Assembly (NCBI GenBank): GCA_002490725.1
Contig: DKUN01000012.1
Location: 1-64,000, forward strand
Length of the DNA stretch: 64,000 bases
Direction of reading: 5' to 3'
Origin: Porphyromonadaceae bacterium UBA7203
GTDB lineage: Bacteria; Bacteroidota; Bacteroidia; Bacteroidales; Muribaculaceae
Shown here one piece after another: positions 1 to 8,133 of the stretch. Within the stretch, counting starts at the first letter, position 1; every line of letters begins with the position of its first letter. The translations under genes and the position numbers were made by a program. The notes below the pieces were generated by a model. The model saw nothing but the letters and a program-made list of their open reading frames with translations, ran no database searches and had not been told where the DNA came from.

Positions 1-62
1 TTCTTGCCGTCGGCACTGAAAACGGATGTCATTCCGATTTTCTTTCCAATTAAACCTGGCAT
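1..62 (-). CDS. rplC: 50S ribosomal protein L3, N-terminal fragment
   Basis: The first 20 codons of a gene that runs off the left edge. The reading starts MPGLIGKKIGMTSVFS, the canonical bacterial L3 start. L3 binds 23S rRNA early in large-subunit assembly near the peptidyl-transferase centre. It lies about 70 nt downstream of rpsJ on the same strand, as in S10 operons, so the rest of the S10 operon probably continues beyond the window. Confidence 0.93.
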   Translation of the reverse strand, partial: MPGLIGKKIGMTSVFSADGK

Positions 63-134
63 TTCTTTGTAGTTTTTGTGGATTATTAAAAAGTGATGTT
101 GTTTGGTTTTGTTGTTAAGTGGAGGGGAGGGGTA

Positions 135-440
135 TCAGACCTTGATCTCAACGTCTACACCGCTGGGGAGTTCAAGCTTCATCAGGGCGTCAACGGTCTT
201 GTTGGTTGCGTTGTAGATGTCGATGAGGCGCTTGAACGACGAGAGCTGGAACTGCTCGCGGCTCTTTTTGTTGACGAAAGTCGAGCGGTTAACGGTGAAG
301 ATGCGCTTGTGGGTGGGCAGGGGTATGGGACCGCTGATGATTGCACCCGTAGCCTTGACGGTCTTGACGATCTTCTCGGCGCTCTTGTCAACCAAGTTGT
401 GGTCGTAAGATTTCAGTTTGATTCTGATTTTCTGGCTCAT
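135..440 (-). CDS. rpsJ: 30S ribosomal protein S10
   Basis: A 101-residue protein of the usual S10 length. It starts [20 protein letters not shown] and carries the conserved [10 protein letters not shown] and FTVNRS segments. S10 is a head protein of the small subunit and, in other bacteria, also a NusB partner in antitermination. It sits 34 nt after fusA and 70 nt before rplC, joining the str and S10 gene groups. There is no tuf gene between fusA and rpsJ, unlike proteobacterial str operons; this is normal for Bacteroidota. Confidence 0.98.
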   Translation of the reverse strand: MSQKIRIKLKSYDHNLVDKSAEKIVKTVKATGAIISGPIPLPTHKRIFTVNRSTFVNKKSREQFQLSSFKRLIDIYNATNKTVDALMKLELPSGVDVEIKV

Positions 441-474
441 ATTTGTTGTTCTTTATTTGTTCAAGGAATTTGGG

Positions 475-2601
475 TTACTTCAGCAGGTCTACGCGGCCCT
501 GGCATTCGGTCAGAACGTTCTTGGCGATCGACGAAGAAACTTCTGCATAGTGGCTGAAGCTCATGGTCGAGGTTGCGCGACCCGAGGTGATGGTACGCAG
601 GGCGGTCACGTAGCCGAACATTTCGGCCAGGGGAGCCTTAGCCTTGACGACGCGGGCGCCGCTGCGGCTGGTTTCCATGCCTTCGACCTGACCGCGACGC
701 TTGTTAAGGTCACTGATCACGTCGCCCATGCTCTCTTCGGGAGTAACGACTTCGATTTTCATGATGGGCTCGAGCAGGGTCGGACCGGCCTTTTCGCTTG
801 CCTTCTTGAACGCGCTGATGGCGCAGAGTTCGAAGCTGAGCTGGTCGGAGTCGACGGGGTGGAACGAACCGTCGATAACGGTAACCTTGAGGTGCTCGAC
901 GGGGTAGCCGGCGAGAATACCGTTCTTCATTGCAGTCTGGAAGCCCTTCTGAATCGAGGGGATGAATTCCTTGGGAATGTTGCCGCCCTTAACCTCGTCA
1001 ACGAACTGGAGGTTGCCCTCGAAGCCTTCGTCAACGGGCTCGACGCGAACAATGATGTCGGCGAATTTACCGCGGCCACCGGTCTGCTTCTTGAACACTT
1101 CGCGAAGTTCAACGGGCTTGGTGATGGCTTCCTTATAGGTAACCTGGGGACGGCCCTGGTTGCACTCAACCTTGAATTCGCGACGCAGACGGTCAATAAT
1201 GATGTCGAGGTGAAGCTCACCCATACCGGAGATGACGGTCTGGCCGGTTTCTTCGTTGGTGGCCACACGGAAGGTGGGGTCTTCTTCAGCGAGCTTCTGC
1301 AGGCCGACGCCGAGCTTGTCGAGGTCTTTCTGAGTTTTGGGCTCTACTGCGATACCGATAACGGGTTCGGGGAACTCCATTGCTTCGAGCACGATGGGTG
1401 CGTCTTCAGCACAGAGGGTATCACCGGTGCGGATATCCTTGAAACCTACGCCTGCGCCGATATCGCCGCAGCCGATCATTTCCTTGGCGTTCTGCTTGTT
1501 CGAGTGCATCTGGAACAGACGACTTACGCGTTCCTTCTTGCCCGAACGGCTGTTAAGCACGTAGCTACCGGCAACCATGTCGCCCGAGTAAACGCGGAAG
1601 AAGCACAGACGGCCTACATAGGGGTCGGTTGCAATCTTGAACGCGAGGGCGCAGAGCGGAGCGTCGCTCGAGGGTTCGCGGGTAATGATTTCATCGGCGT
1701 TGTCAACGCTGTGGCCTTCAACCGCGCCGTTATCGAGGGGGCTGGGCAGGTAAGCGCAGACATTGTCGAGGAGGCACTGCACACCTTTGTTCTTGAACGA
1801 AGAACCGAGGGTCATGGGCACGACCTCCATTGCGAGGGTTGCCTTGCGCAGGGCACGGCGGATTTCGTCTTCGGTGATAGTCGAGGGATCGTCGAAATAT
1901 TTCTCCATCAGAGCATCGTCGAACTCGGCGATCTTTTCGAGCATCTTGTCGCGCCATTCTTCAGCTTCGGCAACGAGGTTGGCGGGAATTTCCTCAATGC
2001 TGTATTCAGCGCCCATAGCTTCGTCGTGCCAGAAGATAGCCTTCATGGTAATCAGGTCAACGAGACCCTTGAAGGTTTCTTCAGCGCCGATGGGAATCTG
2101 AATGGGGCAGGGATTTGCGCCGAGAACGTCGTGGAGCTGACGCACTACTTCAAAGAAGTTAGCGCCCGAGCGGTCCATCTTGTTCACATAGCCGATACGG
2201 GGCACGTTATACTTGTCAGCCTGACGCCATACGGTTTCAGACTGGGGCTCTACGCCGCCAACGGCGCAGAAGGTTGCAACGGCGCCGTCGAGCACACGGA
2301 GCGAGCGCTCTACCTCAACGGTAAAGTCAACGTGTCCTGGAGTGTCGATGAGGTTGATCTTATACTGGTTGCCTGCATATTTCCAGAAGGTGGTGGTAGC
2401 GGCCGAGGTAATGGTGATGCCTCGTTCCTGCTCCTGTTCCATCCAGTCCATGGTAGCTGCACCATCGTGCACCTCACCAATCTTATGGGTCAGACCGGTA
2501 TAGAAAAGAATACGTTCGGAAGTGGTGGTCTTACCGGCATCAATGTGAGCCATGATACCGATGTTACGCGTAAGCTTGAGGGTTTCGTCGTTTTTAGCCA
2601 T
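475..2601 (-). CDS. fusA: Elongation factor G
   Basis: A 708-residue translational GTPase that drives ribosome translocation and, with ribosome recycling factor, subunit splitting. The G1 motif AHIDAGKTT is at residues 18-26. It is followed by the switch region [14 protein letters not shown] (G3) and NKMDRSG (G4), then EF-G domains II-V with the conserved GGRGKFA loop of domain IV. Length and N-terminus match canonical EF-G rather than an EF-G2 paralogue, and the position between rpsG and rpsJ supports this. It lies 21 nt downstream of rpsG and is probably cotranscribed from the rpsL promoter. Confidence 0.98.
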   Translation of the reverse strand: MAKNDETLKLTRNIGIMAHIDAGKTTTSERILFYTGLTHKIGEVHDGAATMDWMEQEQERGITITSAATTTFWKYAGNQYKINLIDTPGHVDFTVEVERSLRVLDGAVATFCAVGGVEPQSETVWRQADKYNVPRIGYVNKMDRSGANFFEVVRQLHDVLGANPCPIQIPIGAEETFKGLVDLITMKAIFWHDEAMGAEYSIEEIPANLVAEAEEWRDKMLEKIAEFDDALMEKYFDDPSTITEDEIRRALRKATLAMEVVPMTLGSSFKNKGVQCLLDNVCAYLPSPLDNGAVEGHSVDNADEIITREPSSDAPLCALAFKIATDPYVGRLCFFRVYSGDMVAGSYVLNSRSGKKERVSRLFQMHSNKQNAKEMIGCGDIGAGVGFKDIRTGDTLCAEDAPIVLEAMEFPEPVIGIAVEPKTQKDLDKLGVGLQKLAEEDPTFRVATNEETGQTVISGMGELHLDIIIDRLRREFKVECNQGRPQVTYKEAITKPVELREVFKKQTGGRGKFADIIVRVEPVDEGFEGNLQFVDEVKGGNIPKEFIPSIQKGFQTAMKNGILAGYPVEHLKVTVIDGSFHPVDSDQLSFELCAISAFKKASEKAGPTLLEPIMKIEVVTPEESMGDVISDLNKRRGQVEGMETSRSGARVVKAKAPLAEMFGYVTALRTITSGRATSTMSFSHYAEVSSSIAKNVLTECQGRVDLLK

Positions 2602-2622
2602 TGTTGTTTCAGTTCAAATGGT

Positions 2623-3099
2623 TTAGAAACGGAAGTGAGCAAAAGCGCGGTTAGCTTCAGCCATCTTGTGCATATCCTCTTTACGCTTGAATGCGCCGCC
2701 CTGCTCGTTGAAAGCGTCGACGATTTCAGCAGCGAGCTTGTCGGCCATAGTTTTGCCGCCACGCTTACGTGCGTAAATAATAAGGTTTTTCATAGAAATC
2801 GACTCCTTGCGATCAGCGCGGATTTCGGTGGGCACCTGGAAGGTCGCACCGCCAACGCGGCGGCTCTTAACCTCTACCAGAGGAGTCACATTGTCGAGAG
2901 CCTGCTTCCAGATCTCGAGAGCGGTTTTCTCTTCGTTGGGCATCTTGGCCTTGACGGTTTCAAGAGCCGAATAGAAGATAGTGAAAGCGGTATTCTTTTT
3001 GCCGTCATACATCAGATGATTCACGAATTTGGTCACTTTGACGTCGTGAAACATGGGATCGGGCAGAATCACCCGCTTCTTAGGCTTGGCCTTTCTCAT
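2623..3099 (-). CDS. rpsG: 30S ribosomal protein S7
   Basis: A 158-residue primary 16S rRNA-binding protein of the 30S head. It starts MRKAKPKKR and contains [16 protein letters not shown], the GGATFQVP loop and a C-terminal [18 protein letters not shown] segment, all typical of S7. It is second in the rpsL-rpsG-fusA-rpsJ run. About 200 nt separate it from rpsL; I see no TAnnTTTG promoter box or terminator there. Confidence 0.98.
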   Translation of the reverse strand: MRKAKPKKRVILPDPMFHDVKVTKFVNHLMYDGKKNTAFTIFYSALETVKAKMPNEEKTALEIWKQALDNVTPLVEVKSRRVGGATFQVPTEIRADRKESISMKNLIIYARKRGGKTMADKLAAEIVDAFNEQGGAFKRKEDMHKMAEANRAFAHFRF

Positions 3100-3301
3100 T
3101 GTTGTTGTTTGAGTTGTGTCTTCAGTTTTCGGGGTTGGCTGTTATGGTCAAAACTTTCGTTTTTATCTTCAACGACGGCCGCTGCCGCCATTTACTCAAC
3201 CGATATGTTTTTTATTTAGCCGACCAAACGAAACGAACGACTGATTTTTAGTTCGGTTTGTTTGATTGTTTGTTTAGTACGCTGTTTGGCTGCGGTTACT
3301 C

Positions 3302-3703
3302 TTACTTCTTGCCTTTAGCAGGAGCTGCACCGGGTTTGGGACGCTTTGCACCATACTTCGAACGACGCTGTGTGCGATCCTTTACGCCCTGAGTGTCAAG
3401 AGTGCCACGAACAATGTGGTAGCGAACACCGGGAAGGTCCTTCACACGACCGCCGCGAACAAGCACGATGCTGTGTTCCTGCAGATTGTGACCTTCGCCG
3501 GGAATGTAGCTGTTGACCTCCTTACCGTTGGTCAGGCGCACACGGGCCACCTTACGCATTGCCGAATTAGGTTTCTTAGGAGTAGTGGTGTAGACGCGAA
3601 CGCATACGCCGCGACGCTGAGGGCAGCTGTCCAGAGCGGGCGACTTGCTCTTATCGGTCAGAGCCACGCGGCCTTTTCGTACTAATTGCTGAATAGTAGG
3701 CAT
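3302..3703 (-). CDS. rpsL: 30S ribosomal protein S12
   Basis: A 133-residue decoding-centre protein starting [12 protein letters not shown]. The [13 protein letters not shown] segment carries the lysine equivalent to E. coli K43, and [13 protein letters not shown] carries the K88 equivalent. Both are the wild-type, streptomycin-sensitive residues. It is the first gene of the str group, with a clear promoter about 150 nt upstream, leaving a leader of roughly 140 nt. Confidence 0.98.
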   Translation of the reverse strand: MPTIQQLVRKGRVALTDKSKSPALDSCPQRRGVCVRVYTTTPKKPNSAMRKVARVRLTNGKEVNSYIPGEGHNLQEHSIVLVRGGRVKDLPGVRYHIVRGTLDTQGVKDRTQRRSKYGAKRPKPGAAPAKGKK

Positions 3704-3850
3704 CTTAGTTTTTAATAGGGTTAATGATGTTGGTTATAAAATTTTTGTTGGTTTTCTTCGCGATAACCGCAGCACGCACGCCACACGCTTAGCATTCACT
3801 TTCAAAGTGTTAGCACTGCAATGCGACGCAATATGCCTCGATTTCAGCTG

Positions 3851-3881
3851 CAAAGTTACGAAAAATTTCCGACACTGCAAA
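3851..3881 (-). promoter_or_regulatory. Promoter of the rpsL operon
   Basis: Read on the minus strand, TTTG (3881-3878), a 19-bp spacer and TAACTTTG (3858-3851) match the Bacteroidota primary sigma-factor pattern. The resulting leader before the rpsL start is about 140 nt and contains a small hairpin (CACTT/AAGTG near 3797-3810), possibly the site of ribosomal-protein feedback. Confidence 0.8.
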
Positions 3882-3986
3882 ACTTTTCTCCACTGAAATT
3901 AAGCATATTAGCGAATATTTCATCAATGTCTGCCCTACCCGTGCTATGATGATTGCGAAGCTCTCGTTTTTTTCATTTTTTTTCGC

Positions 3987-3994
3987 TAATTTTG
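3987..3994 (+). promoter_or_regulatory. Promoter -7 box of aroK
   Basis: TAATTTTG fits TAnnTTTG and ends 8 nt before the ATG I chose at 4003. No TTTG lies at the expected -33 distance, so the match rests on the -7 box alone. If used, the mRNA would have almost no leader. Confidence 0.5.
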
Positions 3995-4002
3995 CCGTCA
4001 GT

Positions 4003-4545
4003 ATGAAACCGATTTTTCTGATTGGATATATGGGCTGCGGAAAGTCGACTCTCGGCAGGGCGCTGAGCGCCGCAACCGGGCTGGAATTCATTGACCTCGA
4101 CCATTATATCGAAGCCAGATTTCACGCCACGGTGAGCGAACTTTTCGCCTCGCGCGGAGAGGATGGATTCAGGCGCGCCGAGCGTGCGATGCTCGACGAG
4201 GCCAGCCAGTTTACCGACGTCGTAATTGCCTGTGGCGGCGGCACTCCCTGCTTTTTCGACAACATGGATGTCATGAACAGCCGCGGCCTGACAGTATGGC
4301 TCAACACTCCGCTCGAGCGCCTCTACGAGCGCCTGCAGCGCAACCGCTCAAAGCGGCCCATTTTAGCCGATAAGACCGACGCCGAGCTGATGGAGTTCAT
4401 TGTCGGCGCCTTGCGTGCGCGCGAACAATATTACTCGCAGGCATCGGCCACATTCTGCGCCACGCTGCTCGAAGACAAGAATCAGATAACCACCACGGCA
4501 CGCCAGTTTGCCGAACGTTTTAACCTTCCACTGCTCCAACAATGA
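4003..4545 (+). CDS. aroK: Shikimate kinase
   Basis: A 180-residue kinase that phosphorylates shikimate at the 3-OH with ATP, the fifth step of chorismate synthesis. It starts MKPIFLIGYMGCGKS, with the P-loop GYMGCGKS at residues 8-15. The shikimate-binding aspartate/arginine region (FIDLDHYIE), the GGG-type loop (ACGGGTP) and the lid arginine (RNRSKRPIL) are present. An in-frame ATG at 3946 would add 19 residues, but these do not resemble the family and overlap the -7 box, so 4003 is preferred. The stop overlaps the next gene's ATG (ATGA). Confidence 0.95.
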   Translation: MKPIFLIGYMGCGKSTLGRALSAATGLEFIDLDHYIEARFHATVSELFASRGEDGFRRAERAMLDEASQFTDVVIACGGGTPCFFDNMDVMNSRGLTVWLNTPLERLYERLQRNRSKRPILADKTDAELMEFIVGALRAREQYYSQASATFCATLLEDKNQITTTARQFAERFNLPLLQQ

Positions 4546-5723
4546 AACAGCAGTCAGAACCCCTGGGCGAGTTCACCACTCTCGAACAACCCCTGACCGA
4601 CGAGCGGCGCGAGCGCCGCATAACCATAGGCCTGCCTTGTGGCGCCGCTTTCGGCGAGCGCCGATTTCCGCTGACTCCCGAGGGAGTGGCCCGGCTGACG
4701 GAACAGCACGTAACCGTCAGGATGGAACGGGGCGCAGGCTCTCCGATTCACTACAGCGACGCGGCCTATGCACGCGCAGGCGCTGAAATCTGCTCGCGAG
4801 CCGACTCGCTGAAGGCCGACGTCGTTGTAAGCCCCGCGGCACTGCGCACCGGCGAGGCTTCGCTGCTCAGACGCGGCACACTGCTGCTGACGCTGCTCCA
4901 TGCGGTCATTGACCGCCCCGACTATGCCCGAGCACTGCTGCGCGCCGGGGTCAACGTCGTGGCCGCCGACCTGATCTGCCATGAGGGCCACCGCCTCGTA
5001 GCCGACATTCTCCACGAAATCGACGGCTGCGCATCTATTTCAATTGCGTCGGCGCTGCTTACCGACCCCATCTATGGCAAGGGCATACTGCTCGGCGGGG
5101 TTACGGGCATCGTGCCCTGCGAAGTTACCGTGCTCGGCTCGGGAATGGGCGCGATTGCAGCCGCCCACAATGCCCTCGGACTCGGCGCTACAGTCAGGAT
5201 GTTCGACAACGACCTCTACTCGCTCCGCACGGCCTCGCGCGTGCTCGACCACCGCGCCATAGCCTCGGCTCTCCACCCCCATGTGCTCCACTCGGCGCTG
5301 CGCAGCGCCGACGTCATCGTGGCCACTCCGACAAGCTCGCCGCTTCAGCTCGACTCCGACATTGTCGGCTTCATGAAACGCCGCGCACTGATATTCGACC
5401 TTACATGCTCGCCGGGCACGACCTTCCCCTCCGTGCCGCTCATTGACCTGGCCGCGCCCGACGTCAGCACTCTATCGGCCGCCGAAGCGCGCGTCTGTTA
5501 CTGCAACGTCGGCTGCAGAGTGCCGCGCACCGCAGCCATGGCGCTGAGCAATGCGCTGACAGCCAACGTTCCGGCCCTGCGCGACGCGCTCGGCTCCATT
5601 GCCGACATTCCGGCGGCAATGCGCCCGGCCATGCTCATGTACTGGGGCAAGTGTGTGAACCCGGCGTGCGCCGACGCCCTCGGTACCCGCGCGCTCGACA
5701 TTAACCTGCTGACAGGAAACTGA
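4542..5723 (+). CDS. Alanine dehydrogenase/PNT-family protein with altered catalytic residues
   Basis: A 393-residue relative of NAD-dependent alanine dehydrogenase, translationally coupled to aroK by an ATGA overlap. The N-terminal AlaDH/PNT domain starts with the GERRFPLTPEGV motif (residues 38-49). A Rossmann nucleotide-binding loop, VLGSGMGA, is at 197-204, followed by an acidic FDND strand end. Aligned by eye with family members, the usual catalytic lysine falls on Ser97 (VVVSPAAL) and the usual catalytic aspartate on Ser290 (FDLTCSPG). The fold and dinucleotide binding look intact, but alanine dehydrogenase activity is doubtful. It could use another substrate or be a NAD-binding pseudoenzyme. 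Confidence 0.75.
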   Translation: MKQQSEPLGEFTTLEQPLTDERRERRITIGLPCGAAFGERRFPLTPEGVARLTEQHVTVRMERGAGSPIHYSDAAYARAGAEICSRADSLKADVVVSPAALRTGEASLLRRGTLLLTLLHAVIDRPDYARALLRAGVNVVAADLICHEGHRLVADILHEIDGCASISIASALLTDPIYGKGILLGGVTGIVPCEVTVLGSGMGAIAAAHNALGLGATVRMFDNDLYSLRTASRVLDHRAIASALHPHVLHSALRSADVIVATPTSSPLQLDSDIVGFMKRRALIFDLTCSPGTTFPSVPLIDLAAPDVSTLSAAEARVCYCNVGCRVPRTAAMALSNALTANVPALRDALGSIADIPAAMRPAMLMYWGKCVNPACADALGTRALDINLLTGN

Positions 5724-5772
5724 GCCTCCTGAATCAACAAACAACCTCACAATCAACACCAACTGCATCATT

Positions 5773-6420
5773 ATGGCACCAAGACGAAAATTCTACGTCG
5801 TGTGGCAGGGACTCTCGCCCGGCATCTACGACTCATGGGAGGAGTGTCAGGCACAGGTCGAGGGCTTCAAGGGCGCACGCTACAAGGCCTTCAGCAACAT
5901 CGAGGATGCCACGGCGGCTTTTCGCGGTTCATATGAAGACCAGGCCACGCTGCTCATAGCCATGGCCAACCGAAAGGAACAGTCGGTAAGCGACTACAGT
6001 GCGATGCCCGACATACGCACCGACGCCATAGCCGTCGACGGCGCCTGCTCCGGAGTGCCCGGCCCGATGGAATATCGCGGCGTCGAGGTCTCGACCGGCC
6101 GCCAGCTCTTCCATGTAGGGCCCTACCCCGGCGGCACCAACAACATTGCCGAATATCTGGCGCTGATTCACGCCCTGGCGCTGCTCGACAAGCAGGGTGA
6201 CCATACCACTCCAATCTACTCCGACAGCGTCACCGCCCTGGCCTGGCTGCGCAACCGCCACAGCAAAACCACCCTCGCGCCCACCGACGAGAACCGGACA
6301 GTCTTTGCCCTGCTCGAACGGGCCGACCGCTGGATTGCCACCCACTCGCCCCGCAACCCGGTGCTGAAGTGGCAAACCGACGTCTGGGGCGAGATTCCGG
6401 CCGACTTCGGACGCAAATAA
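5773..6420 (+). CDS. rnhA: Ribonuclease HI with N-terminal viroplasmin-type hybrid-binding domain
   Basis: A 215-residue enzyme that cuts RNA in RNA-DNA hybrids, serving replication primer removal and R-loop clearance. Residues 6-50 form the small caulimovirus viroplasmin/hybrid-binding domain (KFYVVWQGLSPGIYDSWEEC). Residues about 82-215 are the RNase H fold, with acidic catalytic residues D89 (VDGACSG), E127 (NIAEYLA), D151 (YSDSVTA) and probably D211 (PADFGRK). It follows the alanine-dehydrogenase-like gene by 49 nt and probably shares its transcript. Confidence 0.93.
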   Translation: MAPRRKFYVVWQGLSPGIYDSWEECQAQVEGFKGARYKAFSNIEDATAAFRGSYEDQATLLIAMANRKEQSVSDYSAMPDIRTDAIAVDGACSGVPGPMEYRGVEVSTGRQLFHVGPYPGGTNNIAEYLALIHALALLDKQGDHTTPIYSDSVTALAWLRNRHSKTTLAPTDENRTVFALLERADRWIATHSPRNPVLKWQTDVWGEIPADFGRK

Positions 6421-6459
6421 CCGCGCGGCCCGCATTTTACCCCACAGGAAAAACAGACC

Positions 6460-6489
6460 CACCCTCTGAGCAATCGGGCCCGGAGGGTG
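6460..6489 (-). terminator. Intrinsic terminator between rnhA and the BtuG-like gene
   Basis: A 7-bp stem (CACCCTC 6460-6466 with GAGGGTG 6483-6489). On the minus strand it is followed by a T-rich tract (CTGTTTTTCC), so it best serves the BtuG-like gene. It may also stop rnhA transcripts coming the other way. Confidence 0.6.
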
Positions 6490-6522
6490 AGTCGTTTATA
6501 TCCTGAGGTTCAAACCGCCGAA

Positions 6523-7668
6523 TCAGCGGCGAACCAGAAATGCGATATGACCGGGAATATCGCCCGTGGTCACCTTGGCACGCAGCGTGCCGGCGGGAGT
6601 GTAGCAGCGGAGCTCGCCCGACGAGGTGTAGTCCTTCACGTCGGTAACGAAGATGTCGCCGTTCGAGGGCTGGACAGCGAGCGCATAGGGAGTGGCAATG
6701 TCGTCGACGTCGTTGATAAAATCGGCGTGCATGTCGTCATAACCGGTAGCGGTGGGGCGCAGTGCGTCGAAGTTATAGGTGGCGTTATACGACGCGTCGT
6801 AGTTCTGCTCGTAGAAATAGAGCAAGCCGTTGCCGAGCGCAAGGTTCGCACAGCCGTAAGGAGTGGTCTCTGCCAGAGCATATTCTCCGGCCTCATTCTT
6901 TGCCAGACGGGCCAGAGCTGAGGGCTTGTCGGCATAGTTGCCGCGGGCGGTTACCCACATGTTGCCGTAATTGTCGAGGCGCAGGTGGTGGAGGTTAACT
7001 ATCGAGCCAAGATCAATGCTGCTCTCAAGAGCGAATGAATTCAGGTCAACCACCGAAATCGTATTATCAAACGTGTAGGTGTTGAAATCGGCAGAATTGG
7101 CAACATAGAGTTTGCCGTCGGCAACAACCATCTCCTCGGGAGCGATGCCTACGGTGCACTGCCCCTTCACTTCGAGAGTATTGGCGTCGAACCATACCAC
7201 AGAGCCGTTAGAGCCGCCATTGACGTCGACAAAGCTGCTCACCATGACGCTGTCGCCGCGGAAGGCGAGACTGCGGGGCGAGGAGATGTCGACCTGACCG
7301 ATACGCTTGGCGGTATAGGCGTCGAGCACCTCTACCTTGTGACTGCCGCCTACCACGATGTAGAGACGGCCGTCGTGAACGGCGATGTCGTTGCCCGAGT
7401 CACCGAGTTCCATGACAACATCGGGGTTGTTCTGGGCATAAATGTTCTGATAGTAGGTCTGGGTCGTGTAGTCATAGTAGTCGAGCGTGCATTTGTTGGA
7501 ACCCATGTTGCCTTCGTTAAGCACATAAATGCCTATCACATCTCCGCCGGGGCCGAAGTCAACGCCTCCTGTCGGAATCACGTCAGGAATTTCGGGATCC
7601 TCTTCCGAGCAGGATGAAAACATAACCGGCGTCAGGGCCAGGCAAAGGTAAATCGCTTTTTTAAACAT
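6523..7668 (-). CDS. btuG: BtuG-like surface lipoprotein (YncE/DUF5074-type beta-propeller)
   Basis: A 381-residue exported lipoprotein with lipobox MFSSC (lipidated Cys at 20). The rest resembles YncE/DUF5074 beta-propellers, with repeated blades such as LYIVVGGSHKVEVLD, LYVANSADF and NGDIFVTD. In Bacteroides, BtuG is a surface propeller that captures cobalamin and passes it to the TonB-dependent transporter BtuB. The assignment here rests on propeller type, lipoprotein signal and a cobalamin riboswitch directly upstream. No BtuB, BtuF or BtuCD gene lies nearby, so its transporter partner must be elsewhere. A cobamide-unrelated propeller is possible but less likely. Confidence 0.75.
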   Translation of the reverse strand: MFKKAIYLCLALTPVMFSSCSEEDPEIPDVIPTGGVDFGPGGDVIGIYVLNEGNMGSNKCTLDYYDYTTQTYYQNIYAQNNPDVVMELGDSGNDIAVHDGRLYIVVGGSHKVEVLDAYTAKRIGQVDISSPRSLAFRGDSVMVSSFVDVNGGSNGSVVWFDANTLEVKGQCTVGIAPEEMVVADGKLYVANSADFNTYTFDNTISVVDLNSFALESSIDLGSIVNLHHLRLDNYGNMWVTARGNYADKPSALARLAKNEAGEYALAETTPYGCANLALGNGLLYFYEQNYDASYNATYNFDALRPTATGYDDMHADFINDVDDIATPYALAVQPSNGDIFVTDVKDYTSSGELRCYTPAGTLRAKVTTGDIPGHIAFLVRR

Positions 7669-7808
7669 CTTTACGAACTAATAATGAATTGGTTATAATA
7701 AATAAAAATAATAATCCCGTTATGTGCCGACAAGCGAATGCGCGCACACACGGGACCATGACAGAAATGAATCCATCCGCCCAGTGCCCGGGGCGAGTTC
7801 AATATCGG

Positions 7809-8004
7809 CGAAATGGCAGGTCTTCTGACTTATCCCAGCTTGCCGCGTCTTCCCGGCCTTGCGGCCAGTGACATAACTTGCGGCAAACTTTGCGTCGGGC
7901 CTTGCAGGGCCGTCGGCAGGAATCACAGCAGCGGGTACTGTCGGGGACTTACACCCCGTTCCCTATATGAGCCCCTCGGCATCGCCTATGGGGCAACCAT
8001 TTCG
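7809..8004 (-). ncRNA. Cobalamin (AdoCbl-type) riboswitch
   Basis: On the minus strand the P1 stem is CGAAATGG (8004-7997) pairing with CCATTTCG (7816-7809). Between them are the conserved core GGTGTAAGTCCCC, the CCCGCTGCTGTGA segment and the terminal B12 box AGTCAGAAGACCTGCC just before the closing arm. This is the standard consensus of the class. About 140 nt separate it from the BtuG-like start. I could not recognise a terminator in that stretch, so translational control is more likely. Cobalamin binding should lower expression. Confidence 0.95.
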
Positions 8005-8008
8005 GCTG

Positions 8009-8040
8009 CAAAGATAACTACATTTTGCTTACTCTCCAAA
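8009..8040 (-). promoter_or_regulatory. Promoter of the cobalamin riboswitch/BtuG transcript
   Basis: On the minus strand TTTG (8040-8037), a 20-bp spacer and TATCTTTG (8016-8009) precede the riboswitch P1 by 4 nt. The transcript therefore starts essentially at the aptamer. Confidence 0.85.
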
Positions 8041-8071
8041 CAAAAACAGTCCGAAAACGTCGCAAACAATC

Positions 8072-8111
8072 AATCCGGAAGGCGCGCGACACTGTCGGCA
8101 TCTTCCGGATT
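8072..8111 (-). terminator. Terminator of the dcw operon after ftsZ
   Basis: A perfect 10-bp stem, AATCCGGAAG (8072-8081) with CTTCCGGATT (8102-8111), lies 23 nt past the ftsZ stop. On the minus strand a T-rich stretch follows. The riboswitch promoter begins about 30 bp further on. Confidence 0.75.
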
Positions 8112-8133
8112 AAACTGGATTAAGTTCTAGTGG

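Noticed and set aside
418..3219. A 933-codon open frame on the plus strand opposite fusA and rpsG
   Set aside because: It is the antisense of highly conserved, correctly framed genes. Its translation shows no family resemblance, and high GC with biased codon use keeps the opposite frame open.
3946..4002. Upstream ATG for aroK adding 19 residues
   Set aside because: The extension is Phe-rich, not seen in shikimate kinases, and overlaps the -7 box.
7813..8130. A 105-codon plus-strand frame across 7813-8130
   Set aside because: It runs antisense through the cobalamin riboswitch and the ftsZ terminator; the RNA explanation accounts for the sequence.
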